A stretch of DNA of 37,801 bases from Arenibacter sp. F26102 (GTDB lineage Bacteria > Bacteroidota > Bacteroidia > Flavobacteriales > Flavobacteriaceae): assembly GCF_023015865.1 (NCBI RefSeq), contig NZ_JALKBC010000026.1, positions 1-37,801 on the forward strand, given 5' to 3'. The notes under the pieces were generated by a model. That model was not told the DNA's origin. It worked only from the letters and a program-made list of their open reading frames with translations, and did no database searches. A program made the translations under genes and the position numbers. Each line of letters opens with the position of its first letter. Within the stretch, counting starts at the first letter, position 1. Below are positions 26,409 to 35,848 of the stretch, piece by piece.

Positions 26409-26658
26409 ATGGAACATTTCAACGGACAAAAATGGATGTGGTAAGGGGGAAAAAGTCCTTATCCCTGACCGCGTCGGGATTAAGAACCAAATCCATCGGA
26501 GATTGATTAACTTTAGGAAAGACAAGGAAACAAGAATCCAAACCTAATTGCCCATTGGTGCCCTTAAGCCCTTAAGAAAGTTTAGGCGTGCAGCCCGTAG
26601 ATTGGGAATTGACTCAACGACTACTAATGATAGACTATGGTTTGTATGGGCGTGCTGA
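26409..26658 (+). pseudogene. Degenerate basic reading frame, unidentified
   Basis: An ATG at 26409 starts MEHFNGQKWMW and stops. In the +1 frame a longer basic peptide continues (GKGEKVLIPDRVGIKNQIHR, then RLINFRKDKETRIQT), crosses a TAA, and goes on as LKKFRRAARRLGIDSTTTND to TGA at 26656-26658 (wording approximate around the stop). The basic composition suggests a DNA-binding or mobilisation protein, but I cannot name it. Confidence 0.3.
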
Positions 26659-27052
26659 ATTCCATTTCCCACAAAATCTAATTGTCCTTACAAAAATAAT
26701 AGATCCCAACGTGGAAGTAATTGATATTTGTTCCAGTGTAAATTAAGTGGCCGTCCCCGAGGTCAGTTAAATGGAACTAATATGCCGCTTTGGCAAGCCA
26801 TTTTTCAATTTCTAGATTAAATACGTTAAGGTAGATGTTTTTTTTAAACAAAGTTGATGAGACACGTACAATTTAAATCTATTTTGACTTTTTTTCTTTC
26901 TTGACCGTTTCCGCAAAAGGTCCCTAAGAAATAGATTGGATTTATCTTCATTACCCTAGTCTTCATTTTCTATCTTTTCAATGTTGGGATGTTATGGTTT
27001 TTAGGACAGGTGGTTCCGGACATATTAAGGAGGATTGTATGACCCAATGGCC
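26659..27052. other. About 390 bp with no recognisable gene
   Basis: All six frames are interrupted. One minus-strand stretch of about 45 codons (DKSNLFLRDLLRKRSRKKKS) is open but has no start and no recognisable relative. I see no RNA gene, inverted repeat or terminator. It separates the decayed DNA after the integrase from the end of the toxin locus. Confidence 0.5.
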
Positions 27053-27718
27053 TTACTTTTGTTCTTCAAATCCCTCTGAGACTGGAGGAGGAGGCAAGAA
27101 AAATGAATCAATCTCATTAAACAGATAAAGAATGAAGATTTTTTTGTATTCATCCCTAATAGCCTCCTTTTTCTTGGCATCCAAGTTAAAAAAAGAATTC
27201 CCGTATCTTTTTTTGGATATACTATCCCGTACAAAATCAAGGGATTTATCGGCTTCCCTTATTGAGGATATAAACATTTCGCATTCTTGATATGTGATTT
27301 TTTCCTTTTCCGGACTCAACATAATCAAATCTATAACTCCAACATTCATACTTTCCCTCTTTAATGTTTCTATATAATTCTTCATTTCTACATCGATCTT
27401 GTCACTTTGATAATTTACCAAAAAAAAATCCTTTGTTATAAAGATTACAAAGTTCCCCTTATCCCCTCCGCCAATATCGGAAAAATCCTCAAATGCAGGC
27501 ACCAGCCTATCGTTGATCTCCCTTATGACCAAACCTCTATCTGGGTAATTCTCCAACAGTTTTTCTTCAAACCTATCCACAAATTCATTATCCACTAACA
27601 AGTTATCGGAATTGAGTGCTCTCTCAAAAATCGACATAAAATCGTTCTGGCTTTCACATGAGGTATGTACAATAGATGAACTAATCAGTAATAATAGGAA
27701 TAAATTTAAGCGGCTCAT
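27053..27718 (-). CDS. Candidate immunity protein for the orphan RHS toxin tip
   Basis: I chose the ATG at 27718 ([20 protein letters not shown], 221 residues), because it starts directly with an export signal; an in-frame ATG at 27760 would add 14 residues. The signal ends HTSCESQ, resembling but not matching a canonical lipobox, so lipidation is uncertain. The rest is acidic and helical, without a motif I recognise, and ends with [13 protein letters not shown]. Its start overlaps the end of the upstream toxin gene by 38 bases, the classic layout of a toxin/immunity pair. An exported immunity protein would neutralise a toxin arriving in the periplasm. Function is inferred from position, size and coupling only. 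Confidence 0.55.
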   Translation of the reverse strand: MSRLNLFLLLLISSSIVHTSCESQNDFMSIFERALNSDNLLVDNEFVDRFEEKLLENYPDRGLVIREINDRLVPAFEDFSDIGGGDKGNFVIFITKDFFLVNYQSDKIDVEMKNYIETLKRESMNVGVIDLIMLSPEKEKITYQECEMFISSIREADKSLDFVRDSISKKRYGNSFFNLDAKKKEAIRDEYKKIFILYLFNEIDSFFLPPPPVSEGFEEQK

Positions 27719-28826
27719 AATTGATAGGTTTATAACCAGATTTGCTTTTAACATGTTCATTGTATCTTTTTTTTGTAATCAATGGGGCATAAAGGTCGAA
27801 CTTGGCCTTTGGATTTAAAGTTCTCATGTATTTCGCATAATTCGCATCCTTGAACGAGTAATTAAAATCCGCCCATGAAGTACCATGGTGGGAATGAGAG
27901 AAACGATTGATCGTGAAATTTCCAAAACCTCCTTTATTGGGATAGGGAACTACACCGGCTGATTTTTCGTGTAGAGTACCGATGAGGGCCATACGCCCGA
28001 CATCTGTATTCGCATCGGCAAAGGACCATTCAGAGGAAGATCTGGCTCCGATCCATTCGTATAGTTTAAGTGCCTCGTTAATATTATTGGTTATGGCGTA
28101 ATGTCCTTGTTTTGGTCTATTGGAATCATCTTTTCCCCAAATAGTTCTATCTTTTAATTGTGGCAATATACTTCTATCATTCACCCTAATCTCTTCTTCC
28201 CCGAACATCAGGTAATCAACTTCACTTCCGCCCTTCTCATCATAATATGTAATATTACCATCGGCATCCATTATGAACCTGTCAAAGGGTAGATTTATAC
28301 CATAGGGTAGTTCAAAGTTATAATTATCACGTAGATCCGGCATTATGCTCGATGAGATTTTTTCGGAGCTTTTTTGCCCGCTGGATGGCGTTGGGACCTG
28401 ATTTTCAGGAACGTTTTTGGCATAGTTCTTTTCATATTGGTTTTTCTCATGTACCGTTTTGGCTACGTTGAATATGGCATAAACCGCTATGGCGGCGCCC
28501 GCAGCGATCCATTCCCAAGCCTCGCCACTAGGATCCACGTAAATCAAAGGATTGTTCAGCACATACGAATACCGATTGTAGCTCAACGTACTATAGGGGT
28601 CCTGCACAAAATTATCGGGCATCAAAAACCGGTGCAGCATGGAATCGTAGAGCCGCCCGTTCATGTGCACCAGGCCAACGCCCTGCAGGTGCTCATGCCC
28701 TGTATAGCCACAGTCTAAAAAGCCCCCCCCGACCCCCGAAAGAGGTACTACTATCGCAATTAAAAAAACTATAAATACTACAATTTTTGATAGCCCTACC
28801 TTACCTGCATAAGCAAAAGCTTGCAC
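27681..28826 (-). CDS. Orphan RHS-core fragment with JAMM-like C-terminal toxin domain
   Basis: The 381-residue frame begins at GTG 28826 after an in-frame stop. Residues 1-37 contain a hydrophobic segment ([20 protein letters not shown]) and a glycine run. Residues 40-105 are the end of an RHS-associated core ([38 protein letters not shown]), closely matching the core of the large RHS gene upstream. The unrelated C-terminal part holds the toxin: HSH, ten residues, then SFKD, which fits the JAMM metalloprotease pattern HxH...SxxD with a longer spacer, preceded by LHEKSAGVV. It resembles the JAB-like toxins of polymorphic systems. It is a displaced toxin tip kept beside its immunity gene, able to replace the tip of the full-length gene by recombination in the core. 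Confidence 0.75.
   Translation of the reverse strand: MQAFAYAGKVGLSKIVVFIVFLIAIVVPLSGVGGGFLDCGYTGHEHLQGVGLVHMNGRLYDSMLHRFLMPDNFVQDPYSTLSYNRYSYVLNNPLIYVDPSGEAWEWIAAGAAIAVYAIFNVAKTVHEKNQYEKNYAKNVPENQVPTPSSGQKSSEKISSSIMPDLRDNYNFELPYGINLPFDRFIMDADGNITYYDEKGGSEVDYLMFGEEEIRVNDRSILPQLKDRTIWGKDDSNRPKQGHYAITNNINEALKLYEWIGARSSSEWSFADANTDVGRMALIGTLHEKSAGVVPYPNKGGFGNFTINRFSHSHHGTSWADFNYSFKDANYAKYMRTLNPKAKFDLYAPLITKKRYNEHVKSKSGYKPINYEPLKFIPIITD
28723..28730. repeat. C8 homopolymer near the 5' end of the orphan toxin gene
   Basis: Eight consecutive C on the plus strand (G8 in the coding strand) encode part of the glycine run before the RHS core, and a C5 tract follows at 733-737 of the same kilobase. Slippage by one base would separate the N-terminal hydrophobic leader from the toxin frame. 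It is the longest C/G homopolymer I noticed in the coding part of the window. Confidence 0.6.
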
Positions 28827-28859
28827 AAAGTAAAGCCTCTAATAACATGCTCCTAAGGG

Positions 28860-29519
28860 TTATAAAAGAGTTTTGATAGGTTCAAATTTCAGATTTCCCA
28901 ACTGGAGCTTTTCCATTATCTCCTTTATAGAATCACTTACAACAAGCATAGGTCTAGCATACCTTACCACCAAATTACCAGTTGCTTTTTTATTCGATAT
29001 ACCCATATGTTCCCATGTGGATAAAATATCAAATTGATGAATTAAATCTAAATCTCTTTTATTGTAAAGCAATTGGACCGGTAAGATTTTGGAAGGTGTA
29101 TGATCTTCCAAATTTCCCATGACCATATCATTAAAATGACCATCCCTTTTACATACTTTACATTGGTTTTCTAATATCAGACCTTTGGTTTCATATGCTT
29201 TAGGTAACCTAATGGCAGAGAAAAAATGGTAAAATGGTAATTTATCTCCCCTTCTATTTGAAACATTTTTCAAATTTACTACATCAATATTTTCGTTAAT
29301 CATTCGATTATAAAGGTTTTCGGAAATAATATAATCCCCATCCAACGTTTGAAAAATGTCCTTTAATGTTGTATCTATTTTGCTGCACCTTAACTTTTCC
29401 TTGACTATAGCTCCGGAACCACAAATTTCACATGCATTATCAAAATTATACTTTGTACCAAAATTTTCGCCGCTTTCACCAATAGGTTTTCCAGTATATG
29501 TAAAAACATAATATTTCAT
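28860..29519 (-). CDS. Candidate immunity protein for the full-length RHS toxin (two CxxC pairs)
   Basis: The 219-residue protein has no signal peptide and is therefore probably cytoplasmic. Cysteines C30/C33 (NACEICGSG) and C120/C123 (NQCKVCKRDGHFND) form two CxxC pairs about 87 residues apart, suggesting a structural zinc site; a further cysteine is at 45. I do not recognise a named immunity family. It starts 6 bp after the RHS stop codon and has lower GC content than the RHS body, as expected for a toxin-tip/immunity cassette. A cytoplasmic location fits protection against a nuclease toxin, which is the predicted activity of the RHS tip. Confidence 0.6.
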   Translation of the reverse strand: MKYYVFTYTGKPIGESGENFGTKYNFDNACEICGSGAIVKEKLRCSKIDTTLKDIFQTLDGDYIISENLYNRMINENIDVVNLKNVSNRRGDKLPFYHFFSAIRLPKAYETKGLILENQCKVCKRDGHFNDMVMGNLEDHTPSKILPVQLLYNKRDLDLIHQFDILSTWEHMGISNKKATGNLVVRYARPMLVVSDSIKEIMEKLQLGNLKFEPIKTLL

Positions 29520-29525
29520 TTTTTT

Positions 29526-32500
29526 TCATTTTAAATATTTTAAGGCAGCAGTTAGCCATTCGGGATGATTGCTATAAGCTTGTTTATAAGCCGCTATAAT
29601 TTGAGTTTTCGTATAGGTTTGTCCATAAGGCAATAACTGCTGTAAAGTTTTGGTCATAGCTGCATGGTCAGTACGAGTTAATATCACCGCAGGTGCATTT
29701 CTAGAAGATAATGCAAGACTTTTTAAATGACGTACTTCGGTTAAATGATGAGCTTGTATAACTCCTTTAAATCCTTTTGTCATCTTTGCAAGTTGTGCAT
29801 AAGTACCAAGGTTGCCAATGGTCGGCGTAGGAACTATCCCCATAGTAGGAGCCACCCCGACAACATTTCCACCGTAATCATAGCGAAAACCATCAACAAC
29901 TCCACCATACAAAAAATAATTTACTCCGCCCCATAAACCACTGAAATCCTGCTTGGGCGCCATCTCAAGCATGGATCTCGGCCCTGGGTCAATACCAGGA
30001 GACATTCCACCTCCCCCCGATGCACCAAAGATAACCAAATTATTGGGGCCGCCACCACTGCCCATGGGCATATCCGCATAATATACTTCTGGGGCGGCAC
30101 GCCTACCGCCATCACCGCCACCGAACAACTTACGGAAGGGCTTGACAATATGTTTGTTCACCCACTTCTCCACGGGCTTCCCAAAATTCCTGTTCAACCA
30201 TCGGCCGATTTGTGCGTCCTTTATCTCATCGGCCCAGCTACCAATGGCGGAAGCGACCAAGACAGCACCGCCCCAAAGCCAATTCCCGGTCCCGTTCCCT
30301 TCGGAATACTCCCCGCTAAAGTCGACGTACATGAGCGGATTGTGCATTACATATGCATACCTGTTGTAATTATGGGTATTATACGGGTCCTGCACAAAAT
30401 TATCAGGCATCAAAAACCGGTGTAGCATGGAATCGTAGAGCCGCCCGTTCATGTGGATCAGGTTTACGCCCTGCAAATGCTCGTGCCCCGTATAGCCGCG
30501 GTCCAAGACGGCGAATTTCGTCAGGGCCGTATTGCTGCCGTCCGTCAACTTAACGATATTGCCCCAGGCATCAAAATGCCGCTTCTCCTTAAAAGTACCA
30601 TTTTTGTCCGTTATCCCCAAGATGCTGCCCAAATAATCCCTGTGCAGGTAAAGGTATTGGGCCGTGGTGGTACTGCCCTGATCCGAATGGTAGATTACCG
30701 GCGAGGAATAGGCATCCCCGCCCACATAGGTAACGAAAGTAGTCCTACCCGTGGCCTTTTCCCATTTGATCTCCATACTTCCGTCTTCGGAATAGTACTT
30801 CCTAAAAGGGCGGTCCTCCTTGGTGGCTTGGGTACCACCGTAGTACATGGTGGCACGGCCCATTCCCGCATTGTACTGGAAGTTGATCCGGTCCTTGCCG
30901 TTCTCATAAATCTCCACAGGGCTTTTAAAGGCGTTGTAGGTGATATTCTGGGTAGTATAATTGTTGTAATAGGTCTCCCCGGTAGGGTTCAGGGTCAGTC
31001 CTGTACTCTGATAATTAGTGCTGTTATAGGTAAAGGTCCCTAGGTTTGAGAGGGTGTTGATGCGTCCCTTACTATCATAATTCTGGTTCTTAGCCCCGTT
31101 ATTGTCGTTAAAGCTGAGCAACCGGTCCTGGGCATCATAGGTGAAATTTTCAGTCCAGGCAAATAGGCTGTTGGTGCGACTGTTGAGGATGCCCCGCTGC
31201 ACATTAAAGTTAAAGGTGAGCTTCATCAGCTCTACTGGAGAGGTGGTTACGTTCTTTTGGGCAAGGGCCTGGGTAAGATAGCCATAGGTATCATATGTAT
31301 TGGTACGTTTTAATGCCACTCCCATGGTAGAGGTGGTTACTTGCCCGCGGGCATTGAGGCCGGTTATGTTCCACAGTTCCTCGTTGGTAGTAAAGTCGTT
31401 CACGTTCTTTAACTGCCCGTTGGCATAGGTATTCTTTACCTTGATCTTGCTGAACTTGTTATTACTTAATAATCGGCCCTCACTTTCCTCGGTAGCCACG
31501 TTCCCAAAAGGATCATAAGTAAACCATTTGGTAAACTTGGCTTGGGTGTTGGTCTCAACGGTACTGGTTACCCGCTTATAACTGTCATAGGCAAAAGTGG
31601 TAGTCCCCGTATTGCCATCGGCATTGGTGGCCAGGGCAATACTCATAGGCAGCTTGCTGGTAGCATCATAGGTATAGTTGATGATCATATTGGTGCCGGC
31701 ATCGCCCGTCACCTTTTTTTGGGTCAGCTTGCCAACGGTGCTATAGGTGTAATCGGTCACTCCTTTGGGGGTGGTTTCCTTGGTGAGCTCTCCAAAACCA
31801 TTGTATGCATAGGTATAAGTGCCAGCGGAAGGATCTATCAATTTTGTTCTTCTCCCCCAGCCGTCCTGTTCTAAGGTTTGGGAGATACCGGAATAGGTAC
31901 TGGACTTCATGGCCCCGTTGCCAAAATAGGTGTAGGCGATGGTGCCGCCCGGATCGGTAACCTGGGTCACGTTCCCCAGGGCGTTCTTGGTAGTGGCAAC
32001 GGTCTTGGTACCGTCATTCACCGTAACCGTTTGTCCGGAATAGCTGATATTCGTAACCTTTCCGGTATAGGAGGTCAACGTTTTGGGCCTGCCGTACAGG
32101 TCGTACTCGGTAGTGTTCCATTGGCTTGCCGCCGAACCTATAAAAGGTTCGCTCTCCTTCCATACCCGATCGAACTTATCGTACTGGTAGCTTTTGTTCA
32201 CCCATTGCCCTAAGACGTCGTTTTTACTTTCCTTGACCAACCTTTGGAGCGGGTCATATACGGCAATGGTACTGCCGCCGTCATCGGCGGTAAGGGTCAC
32301 GGTATAGGTATTGGAGGTTTCCACATAGGTGGTATTGGCATTCTTGCCCAGATAGTCCGTTACCCTGATAAGCCGGTTCCAGACATCGTAAAAATATTGG
32401 GTAACCAATCCGTAGGGATTGGTCTCTTTTTTCAGGGTTCCGGTGGTGGTATTGTATTCGTAGGTAGTGGCCAGATTTTCCACATCATAACTTTTTAACA

Positions 32501-35500
32501 GATACCGGCCGGAAGTATCGTAATCGAACTTTAGCTGTCGTGCCGTTGCGCCGTTCGGAGTAACGGTCTTCGTCTTTATATTGCCAAAGATATCATAGGT
32601 AAAGGTCTCCGAATCAAAAGGGGTGCCGTTCCCCTTTGCATTTTTTGTAGTTACCAAGTAGCCTGAATAGACATAGTTTTCCTCTGTGGAGAAGGCATTG
32701 CCACCTATGGTGGTCGTATTCTTTTTGGTAAGGGGCCGCCCGATATAATAGTTGGTTCCCGTACTGTTACCATAAGTAAGGTCTGTAACACTGCTTCCCT
32801 GCCCGGAATAATCCACGGTAATCTTGGTGGGGTGGTTATAAGTATCGTAGAGGTAGCTGGTAGTGATAGCGGTACCGTCCAGGCCGTTCTGGAAAAGGTT
32901 GGAGGTATTGCTGAACTTGAATACCTTGTTCGCGGCCAGGGAGGAGGCGTTCACATAGGTAGTCTTTGCGATATAATCCGGGGGTATGGTATTAAGAGTA
33001 AAATAATTGGCCATGGAATAACTGCTGGATACTGCTCCGCGTTTGGAGATATCGTGCTTGGTAATGTTCCAGATCCGGTCCGAATCCTGGGTGCTCCAAT
33101 CGCTGCGGGCAAGCCCTATAAAACCCATGAACCCGAGACCATCGGCATGGGCAACGGCGCCTTGGTAGGCGAAATGTTGCTTGATGGTAGTGGTTCCGCT
33201 CACCGAACGTTGAAGAGTGGCTACCAACTTGGTTCCCCTGGCCACATCAATATCCACAAAAGGATATACCTGATCCGATCGGGTCTCATAAAAAGCATAC
33301 GTATCGCTCGCCTGAATATGGGGATCAAGGTCGCGATAGGTAATGGTATGGGTAACACCATTGTTATTGATGCTGTTGAGCAACATATCCTTACGGTTGT
33401 CCTTGCCAAAACTGAAAGCCGTAAGCCATTTGTTGCTAATGGTCACAAAATCCAAATTGTCATTGGGTCGGTCATAATTCAAAAAAATAGGGATGGGCAA
33501 ATGCACCAGGTTCCCGGTCTTGGATTTGGACGCTATATACGAGAACATGGGCGTTACATCTGTCGCCGTTGAAAAGGTGTTATAGTACATCTTAAGGGTC
33601 TGGGTACCATTGGTGCTGCCATTGGTAGTTACCGTACTGTATTCGAGCATGTCCGTACGTCCGTCGCCGTTGATATCGGTGGGGATCAAATCGAACGAAT
33701 TGATGGGGCTCGTTGCTATACTGTACTGCTTATAGGTAAACGGATGGCCCGATTCCCTTTTTACAAAGCCCGTCCCCAAGGAAAGAAACTGGGCAAAGGT
33801 AGTGCTATTATTGGCGGTAGGGACCATGAGGTCCGTTTTGCCATCCCCGTTAAAGTCGCCGGGAAAAATGGGATAGTCCGTCCGAATCCTGGTATCGGTA
33901 GTAGTCCACCGAAGGGAAAGGCTATTATTGGTATTTAGGCCATAAACATAGATCTTTCCGGTCTTTATGTGCAGGATCTCCGATTTTCCATCCCCGTCAA
34001 TATCTACCGTAAGTAGATTATCCGCGCCTGTATAAGGTTCAGTCAGCGATCCTGCAAGATTGGCAAATCCTGTAGGAATCCTACGGTCCAGATTTATAAA
34101 ATGGACGGGCGAGGTCGTAATCGTAGTACTCGTACATTGGCAAGGATCCGTAGTACAATAGGAATAGGTATAACCGGACCGACCAATGGCCATAACATCG
34201 GTCAGGCCGTCCCCGTTAAAGTCTCCGGAAATATAGTCCATGGGAATCCGGCTAGTGGTTGGGGGATCCGTACAGTACTGTTGATTAGAGGTTATAGGTG
34301 CGTACCATGACTTTTCATAATACTGTGCGGCCGGGTAATAGGTGTTCTGTCCGTTTACCTTAAAAAGCACCTGATTGGTCCCTGTATGGGTAATCAATCC
34401 AAAACCTTGGGCCTTTTCCAATTGATTCGTCGAATTGAGGTAGGTCATCGGGAAAATATCCTCAAAGATAGGAGTTGTAATCTGATCACCTATGTTGGTG
34501 TTGCCACTCCGTATATCCTTGAACAGCCAGATCTTATTACGTAGGTACTTTGCCTTGGGATAAACTATAAAATCCATTTTGCCATCACCATCAAAATCAA
34601 GGGGCACCATTTCGGCATTGCGCTGCTCAAGGTCTACAAGGTTCAGGCTGGTGGTTACGGCGGAATAATCCAAAGTCGATGGACTATCGGAATAAGAAAA
34701 TACCACTGGACTATGACTTAGGGAATTGTCCCCGCTCTTCTCGGTAATACTCGTTAACCGTTCAAACCCTAACGTATTGAAACTATGGGCCAGCACATAA
34801 TTGCGATAGCCAACGGTCCCTGTCTTCACATTGATCGTGGAGAGGATTTTCTTCCTACGGAAGTCCTGCCCCCCGATAAAAGCCTGCTCGGGCCGTTTGC
34901 GTGCCTTATAGGCAAAGGCTATCTCATTGGGAGCAGTACCTCCCGTTCTATGTCCATATTTTATAGTGGAGATGCTCAAGGAATTATCCTCCGTTATATA
35001 GGTATAATCGATAGTGACCCCCTGGGGGTCCTGCCAACTCGTAATGGCATAATCCGTCCTGGACCGGCTATTGGTGCTATTGCCGTATTGGGCTACGGAA
35101 CCGTCGGGATAAGTGACCGTGAAGGACAGGGGGCCGTAGGCCGACCCATAAGTGGAGACCCCGTTCGAAACTATTTTCAGATTGGAGAAGTTTTCGGTCT
35201 CATAGACCGCCCCGTTGGCCCCATAGGTACCCGATTTCAAGAGCAGGCGTTGCCCGTCCAATGCAAAACGGTCCAAGTTGTCAAAATCGACCGGATCAAT
35301 ATTGTTGTCATGGAACTTAGTGGAAGGGATCCGAGTGATCACGGAAATGCCCGAAACGTTCCAACCAAAACCCGCAAGGCCATTGCTTCCCTGGCTATTG
35401 TACGAAAGTGCGATCGTAGGGACTACCCCATTGATTCCCGGCGGTACCTTGATGGGAACGGAATAGGTGGCTCCTCCAGTAAGGGAAACTGAAAGATCCC

Positions 35501-35714
35501 CGGTAGTTTCCGAGATTTCGGAACCTCCCGCTCCCGCGCCCATGGCTTCCATGTTCGTACCCATATCCACTTCCATTGGAGGGGCCGATTTGTCCTCGGT
35601 GCGTTCGACAACCGTAATAGGGGTCGCTTCCAAAGGGATTACGGTGTAATCGGTCTGGGCGTATACTCCAAAAGAACCTATGGAGAATACGGAGAAGATC
35701 AAAATCTTTTTCAT
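29526..35714 (-). CDS. Giant exported SpvB/FG-GAP/YD-repeat (RHS) polymorphic toxin with HNH-like tip
   Basis: The 2062-residue protein has these parts in order. A signal peptide lies at about 1-19. An SpvB-type domain spans about 60-270 (YSVPIKVPPGINGVVPTIAL, LAGFGWNVSGISVITR). FG-GAP/VCBS calcium loops such as DFDGDGKMDF, DFNGDGLTDV, DIDGDGKSEI and DFNGDGKTDL lie at about 370-680. Many YD repeats follow from roughly 1025 to 1600. The RHS-associated core is at about 1690-1800 ([41 protein letters not shown]). After a glycine-rich linker comes a tip of about 85 residues with QAHHLTEVRHLK and TRTDHAAMTKTL, resembling HNH/EndoVII-fold nuclease toxins. The YD shell would encapsulate the tip. The usual DPSG motif at the core end is DFSG here. 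The role is probably contact-dependent killing of competitors; the tip activity is a prediction. Confidence 0.85.
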   Translation of the reverse strand: MKKILIFSVFSIGSFGVYAQTDYTVIPLEATPITVVERTEDKSAPPMEVDMGTNMEAMGAGAGGSEISETTGDLSVSLTGGATYSVPIKVPPGINGVVPTIALSYNSQGSNGLAGFGWNVSGISVITRIPSTKFHDNNIDPVDFDNLDRFALDGQRLLLKSGTYGANGAVYETENFSNLKIVSNGVSTYGSAYGPLSFTVTYPDGSVAQYGNSTNSRSRTDYAITSWQDPQGVTIDYTYITEDNSLSISTIKYGHRTGGTAPNEIAFAYKARKRPEQAFIGGQDFRRKKILSTINVKTGTVGYRNYVLAHSFNTLGFERLTSITEKSGDNSLSHSPVVFSYSDSPSTLDYSAVTTSLNLVDLEQRNAEMVPLDFDGDGKMDFIVYPKAKYLRNKIWLFKDIRSGNTNIGDQITTPIFEDIFPMTYLNSTNQLEKAQGFGLITHTGTNQVLFKVNGQNTYYPAAQYYEKSWYAPITSNQQYCTDPPTTSRIPMDYISGDFNGDGLTDVMAIGRSGYTYSYCTTDPCQCTSTTITTSPVHFINLDRRIPTGFANLAGSLTEPYTGADNLLTVDIDGDGKSEILHIKTGKIYVYGLNTNNSLSLRWTTTDTRIRTDYPIFPGDFNGDGKTDLMVPTANNSTTFAQFLSLGTGFVKRESGHPFTYKQYSIATSPINSFDLIPTDINGDGRTDMLEYSTVTTNGSTNGTQTLKMYYNTFSTATDVTPMFSYIASKSKTGNLVHLPIPIFLNYDRPNDNLDFVTISNKWLTAFSFGKDNRKDMLLNSINNNGVTHTITYRDLDPHIQASDTYAFYETRSDQVYPFVDIDVARGTKLVATLQRSVSGTTTIKQHFAYQGAVAHADGLGFMGFIGLARSDWSTQDSDRIWNITKHDISKRGAVSSSYSMANYFTLNTIPPDYIAKTTYVNASSLAANKVFKFSNTSNLFQNGLDGTAITTSYLYDTYNHPTKITVDYSGQGSSVTDLTYGNSTGTNYYIGRPLTKKNTTTIGGNAFSTEENYVYSGYLVTTKNAKGNGTPFDSETFTYDIFGNIKTKTVTPNGATARQLKFDYDTSGRYLLKSYDVENLATTYEYNTTTGTLKKETNPYGLVTQYFYDVWNRLIRVTDYLGKNANTTYVETSNTYTVTLTADDGGSTIAVYDPLQRLVKESKNDVLGQWVNKSYQYDKFDRVWKESEPFIGSAASQWNTTEYDLYGRPKTLTSYTGKVTNISYSGQTVTVNDGTKTVATTKNALGNVTQVTDPGGTIAYTYFGNGAMKSSTYSGISQTLEQDGWGRRTKLIDPSAGTYTYAYNGFGELTKETTPKGVTDYTYSTVGKLTQKKVTGDAGTNMIINYTYDATSKLPMSIALATNADGNTGTTTFAYDSYKRVTSTVETNTQAKFTKWFTYDPFGNVATEESEGRLLSNNKFSKIKVKNTYANGQLKNVNDFTTNEELWNITGLNARGQVTTSTMGVALKRTNTYDTYGYLTQALAQKNVTTSPVELMKLTFNFNVQRGILNSRTNSLFAWTENFTYDAQDRLLSFNDNNGAKNQNYDSKGRINTLSNLGTFTYNSTNYQSTGLTLNPTGETYYNNYTTQNITYNAFKSPVEIYENGKDRINFQYNAGMGRATMYYGGTQATKEDRPFRKYYSEDGSMEIKWEKATGRTTFVTYVGGDAYSSPVIYHSDQGSTTTAQYLYLHRDYLGSILGITDKNGTFKEKRHFDAWGNIVKLTDGSNTALTKFAVLDRGYTGHEHLQGVNLIHMNGRLYDSMLHRFLMPDNFVQDPYNTHNYNRYAYVMHNPLMYVDFSGEYSEGNGTGNWLWGGAVLVASAIGSWADEIKDAQIGRWLNRNFGKPVEKWVNKHIVKPFRKLFGGGDGGRRAAPEVYYADMPMGSGGGPNNLVIFGASGGGGMSPGIDPGPRSMLEMAPKQDFSGLWGGVNYFLYGGVVDGFRYDYGGNVVGVAPTMGIVPTPTIGNLGTYAQLAKMTKGFKGVIQAHHLTEVRHLKSLALSSRNAPAVILTRTDHAAMTKTLQQLLPYGQTYTKTQIIAAYKQAYSNHPEWLTAALKYLK

Positions 35715-35848
35715 CTGTTAATACTTATAGTTTTTCAAAGGTCAGATGTAATGTCCTCGTTATAATATCGGTTGGTTGGCAACAAATTGATAATGGACAT
35801 TTCATACTTATTGGTTAGGTTATTATTAGGGAGATAACGGCCTTGAGC

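Noticed and set aside
30142..34310. Numerous plus-strand open frames of 60-250 codons opposite the RHS gene
   Set aside because: They are antisense shadows of the repetitive, GC-richer RHS coding sequence, with glycine- and isoleucine-rich low-complexity translations and no domains.
29526..35714. CRISPR or other spaced-repeat array in the repetitive region
   Set aside because: The repeats are protein-level YD motifs in one long open frame, not identical DNA repeats with regular spacers.
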